Shown in pieces: positions 13,496 through 14,908 of a stretch of DNA of 14,908 bases. Numbering within the stretch: position 1 is the first letter of the stretch; every line of letters begins with the position of its first letter. Both the position numbers and the translations under genes were made by a program. The notes under the pieces were generated by a model. That model did no database searches, was not told the DNA's origin, and worked only from the letters and a program-made list of their open reading frames with translations. Origin of the DNA: Methanimicrococcus sp034006575 (GTDB lineage: Archaea; Halobacteriota; Methanosarcinia; Methanosarcinales; Methanosarcinaceae); the NCBI GenBank assembly GCA_034006575.1, contig JAVESN010000043.1, forward strand, positions 1 through 14,908, written 5' to 3'.

Positions 13496-14422
13496 TTAAA
13501 GTTCCAAATCCGAAATCGGGAAATGTTTGGAGTAACGCTCTTTCATTTGATTCCAATTCGGGAGGTTGGTTTGGCAGCCGACTTTTTCAACCGTAAACGA
13601 CGCGACGACGCTTCCGATTTGACAACAAACGCGCGGAGGATACCCTTTTACAAAAGCGGTTAAGAATCCGGCTTTGTAAGAATCGCCGGCGCCGGTCGGG
13701 TCGACGGAATTTGCCAAAACGGCCGCAAGTTTTGTCTCAACCGTACAAACGTATTCCTTATTCTTGATTTCATTTTCATACAAAATGCTGCCCTCTTTGT
13801 CATAAGTGATAACAATCAGGTCTATCATTTTTTTGAGTTCGTCAAACGTGCGGTCGGAAATGTCCATGAGCATTTGAATTTCATGGCGATTGGCAAACAA
13901 AATGTTCGTGTTTTCTAAAATCGTGTTGAGCGGCTCTTTTTGATACGTGATTAAATCCTGACCGGGATCAAAAGACACAAAATCCGCGGCTTTTGACATT
14001 TTCGCGTTAAAAATACAGTCCGCCGTCACCATATGAACAAAAGGAACTCTCGGCGGCTCCATTTCCGAAAGTTTCGCGGCGGCGCCCCAATAAAAGTAAG
14101 TGGTTTGGTTTGAATCCGAATCCGTAATGACAAACGCTTTTGAGAGAGAGCGGTCCGGAATATGATAAAGTTTGGATAAATCAACGCCGAAATTCAAAAG
14201 CTCTTTATCGTAACCGTGCGACGAAAAATCATTTCCGACCGGAGAAATCAATTCGACATCGCCGCCCAAACACGCGATGGCCGCCGCCACGTTCGCCGCG
14301 CCGCCGCCGAAATATTCCCTGCAATCCAAAACGGGCGAAGACGCGTTCGGACCGGCCATAGATTCGACCGTCAACAAATAATCAATAGACGTGTGACCGG
14401 TTACTGAAATTTTTTGACTCAT
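13496..14422 (-). CDS. PfkB-family (ribokinase-like) sugar or nucleoside kinase
   Basis: Ribokinase-fold kinase that phosphorylates a hydroxymethyl group of a sugar, nucleoside or related compound. YFGGGAANVAAAIACLGG (37-54) is PfkB signature 1. FANRHE (176-181) contains the NxxE Mg/ATP motif (N178, E181). DPTGAGDSYKAGFL (241-254) is signature 2 with catalytic base D247 and the GAGD anion hole. At 308 residues it is standard length. The closest characterised archaeal type I can think of is the nucleoside kinase MJ0406, but substrate cannot be read from sequence. A TATA-like ttatatttat on the complement (~14455-14465) precedes the ATG at 14422. A 99-bp gap separates it from the repeat-protein gene upstream on the same strand. 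Confidence 0.93.
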   Translation of the reverse strand: MSQKISVTGHTSIDYLLTVESMAGPNASSPVLDCREYFGGGAANVAAAIACLGGDVELISPVGNDFSSHGYDKELLNFGVDLSKLYHIPDRSLSKAFVITDSDSNQTTYFYWGAAAKLSEMEPPRVPFVHMVTADCIFNAKMSKAADFVSFDPGQDLITYQKEPLNTILENTNILFANRHEIQMLMDISDRTFDELKKMIDLIVITYDKEGSILYENEIKNKEYVCTVETKLAAVLANSVDPTGAGDSYKAGFLTAFVKGYPPRVCCQIGSVVASFTVEKVGCQTNLPNWNQMKERYSKHFPISDLEL

Positions 14423-14521
14423 AAAACATTCAACATCCTCAAAATAAAAAATAAGATAAATATAAGGTTAAAATAAAAATAAATAAAAAATGAAACGGAA
14501 ACAGAAAATTAATTTTTCTGT
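14423..14521 (-). promoter_or_regulatory. Terminator/promoter spacer between repeat protein and PfkB gene
   Basis: In the minus-strand sense, T-rich blocks at ~14467-14492 follow the stop of the repeat protein. A TATA-like element (ttatatttat, ~14455-14465) and gagg (~14437) then precede the PfkB ATG. This suggests separate transcription of the two genes. Confidence 0.4.
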
Positions 14522-14908
14522 TTATTTAATCATCATTTCTTTTGTAATTTTTATCACTGCTGAAATGATGTTTTTTGTCTCGTTCGGAGTTATCAAAACG
14601 TTCGCGCTTTTGCCCGTCATGCCCCAAACGCTCTCTTTTTTCGCCGTCGTAACCGGAACGCTCTCTTTTTTCGCCGCCGTAACCGGAACGCTCTCTTTTT
14701 TCGCCGTCATACCCGGAACGCTCTCTTTTTTCGCCGCCGTAACCGGATCGTTCTCTTTTTTCGCCGTCATACCCGGATCGTTCTCTTTTTTCGCCGTCAT
14801 ACCCGGAACGCTCTCTTTTTTCGCCGCCGTAATCGGATCGTTCTCTTTTTTCGCCGTCATACCAGGAACGCTCTCTTTTTTCGCCGTCGTAACCGGAACG
14901 CTCTCTTT
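14522..14908 (-). CDS. Repeat-rich hypothetical protein, C-terminal part (runs off window)
   Basis: The frame is open to the right edge; the ATG at 14860 lies inside a repeat and is not a credible start. Visible are about ten 10-residue repeats of the type KKESVPGMTA / KKENDPVTAA, then a non-repetitive end, NVLITPNETKNII followed by SAVIKITKEMMIK. The end has the look of a strand and an amphipathic helix that may close a folded domain lying upstream of the repeats; I do not recognise it. The repeat region is charged and probably disordered, similar in style to the Lys/Glu-rich tails on other genes in this window. No function is proposed. Confidence 0.6.
   Translation of the reverse strand, partial: KESVPVTTAKKESVPGMTAKKENDPITAAKKESVPGMTAKKENDPGMTAKKENDPVTAAKKESVPGMTAKKESVPVTAAKKESVPVTTAKKESVWGMTGKSANVLITPNETKNIISAVIKITKEMMIK
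14607..14908 (-). repeat. 30-bp in-frame tandem repeat
   Basis: Units of 30 bp containing gctctctttttt-cgccg (complement of the coding strand) recur every 30 bases to the window edge. Two variants alternate, gtaaccggaacg and catacccggatcg, encoding ESVPVTA and NDPGMTA blocks. Confidence 0.9.

Noticed and set aside
14140..14407. Arg-rich + strand ORFs opposite the PfkB gene
   Set aside because: Antisense shadows of a well-supported kinase gene.

Overview
The window looks like chromosomal DNA of an AT-rich methanogenic archaeon, most likely a member of the Methanosarcinaceae. Three things point there. The aspartate-semialdehyde sulfurtransferase (DUF39-CBS) plus NIL-ferredoxin pair is a methanogen pathway for making homocysteine. 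Archaeal-type genes are present (RibL-type FAD synthase, AmmeMemoRadiSam radical SAM enzyme, Dph6-family ligase, tRNA without encoded CCA). Promoters are archaeal TATA boxes. The enolase, including its N-terminal extension, resembles Methanosarcina enolases. A host-gut genus such as Methanimicrococcus or Methanolapillus is a guess only.

Layout. 1-1266 (+): end of a repeat-rich winged-helix/Cys4 protein resembling archaeal TFE-beta / RNA polymerase III RPC34, then a very T-rich spacer. 1655-1729: tRNA-Glu(UUC). 1875-2555 (+): a TIR-like protein of the MTH538/ThsB type. 2638-3612 (-): endonuclease III, divergent from RNase Z (3704-4636, +) across a shared promoter region. 4694-5122 (-): FAD synthase RibL, convergent with RNase Z. 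5123-5811: a long noncoding spacer. 5812-7711 (+): the two-gene homocysteine operon. 7712-8045: a T-rich tandem array. 8046-8429 (+): a membrane-anchored OB-fold protein. 8608-8796 (+): a small ORF with a strong hairpin terminator. 9019-9303 (-): DUF1294 membrane protein. 9597-10883 (-): enolase. 11100-13045 (-): a coupled Dph6-like / AmrS pair overlapping by 4 bp. 13316-13465: a 15-bp tandem array. 13496-14422 (-): PfkB kinase. 14522-14908 (-): C-terminal part of a 10-residue-repeat protein running off the window.

How the genes relate. Most are housekeeping: DNA base excision repair, tRNA 3' processing, FAD synthesis, homocysteine synthesis, glycolysis/gluconeogenesis, translation-factor modification and sugar or nucleoside phosphorylation. 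The clearest accessory gene is the TIR-like protein beside the tRNA; no Thoeris-type effector lies next to it, and the residue aligned with the ThsB catalytic glutamate appears to be methionine. The most striking property of the window is its load of short tandem repeats: about nine arrays with units of 11-41 bp in 15 kb. Some lie inside genes as in-frame low-complexity tails. Others lie just downstream of stop codons as sense-strand T-rich blocks that probably act as oligo-U terminators.
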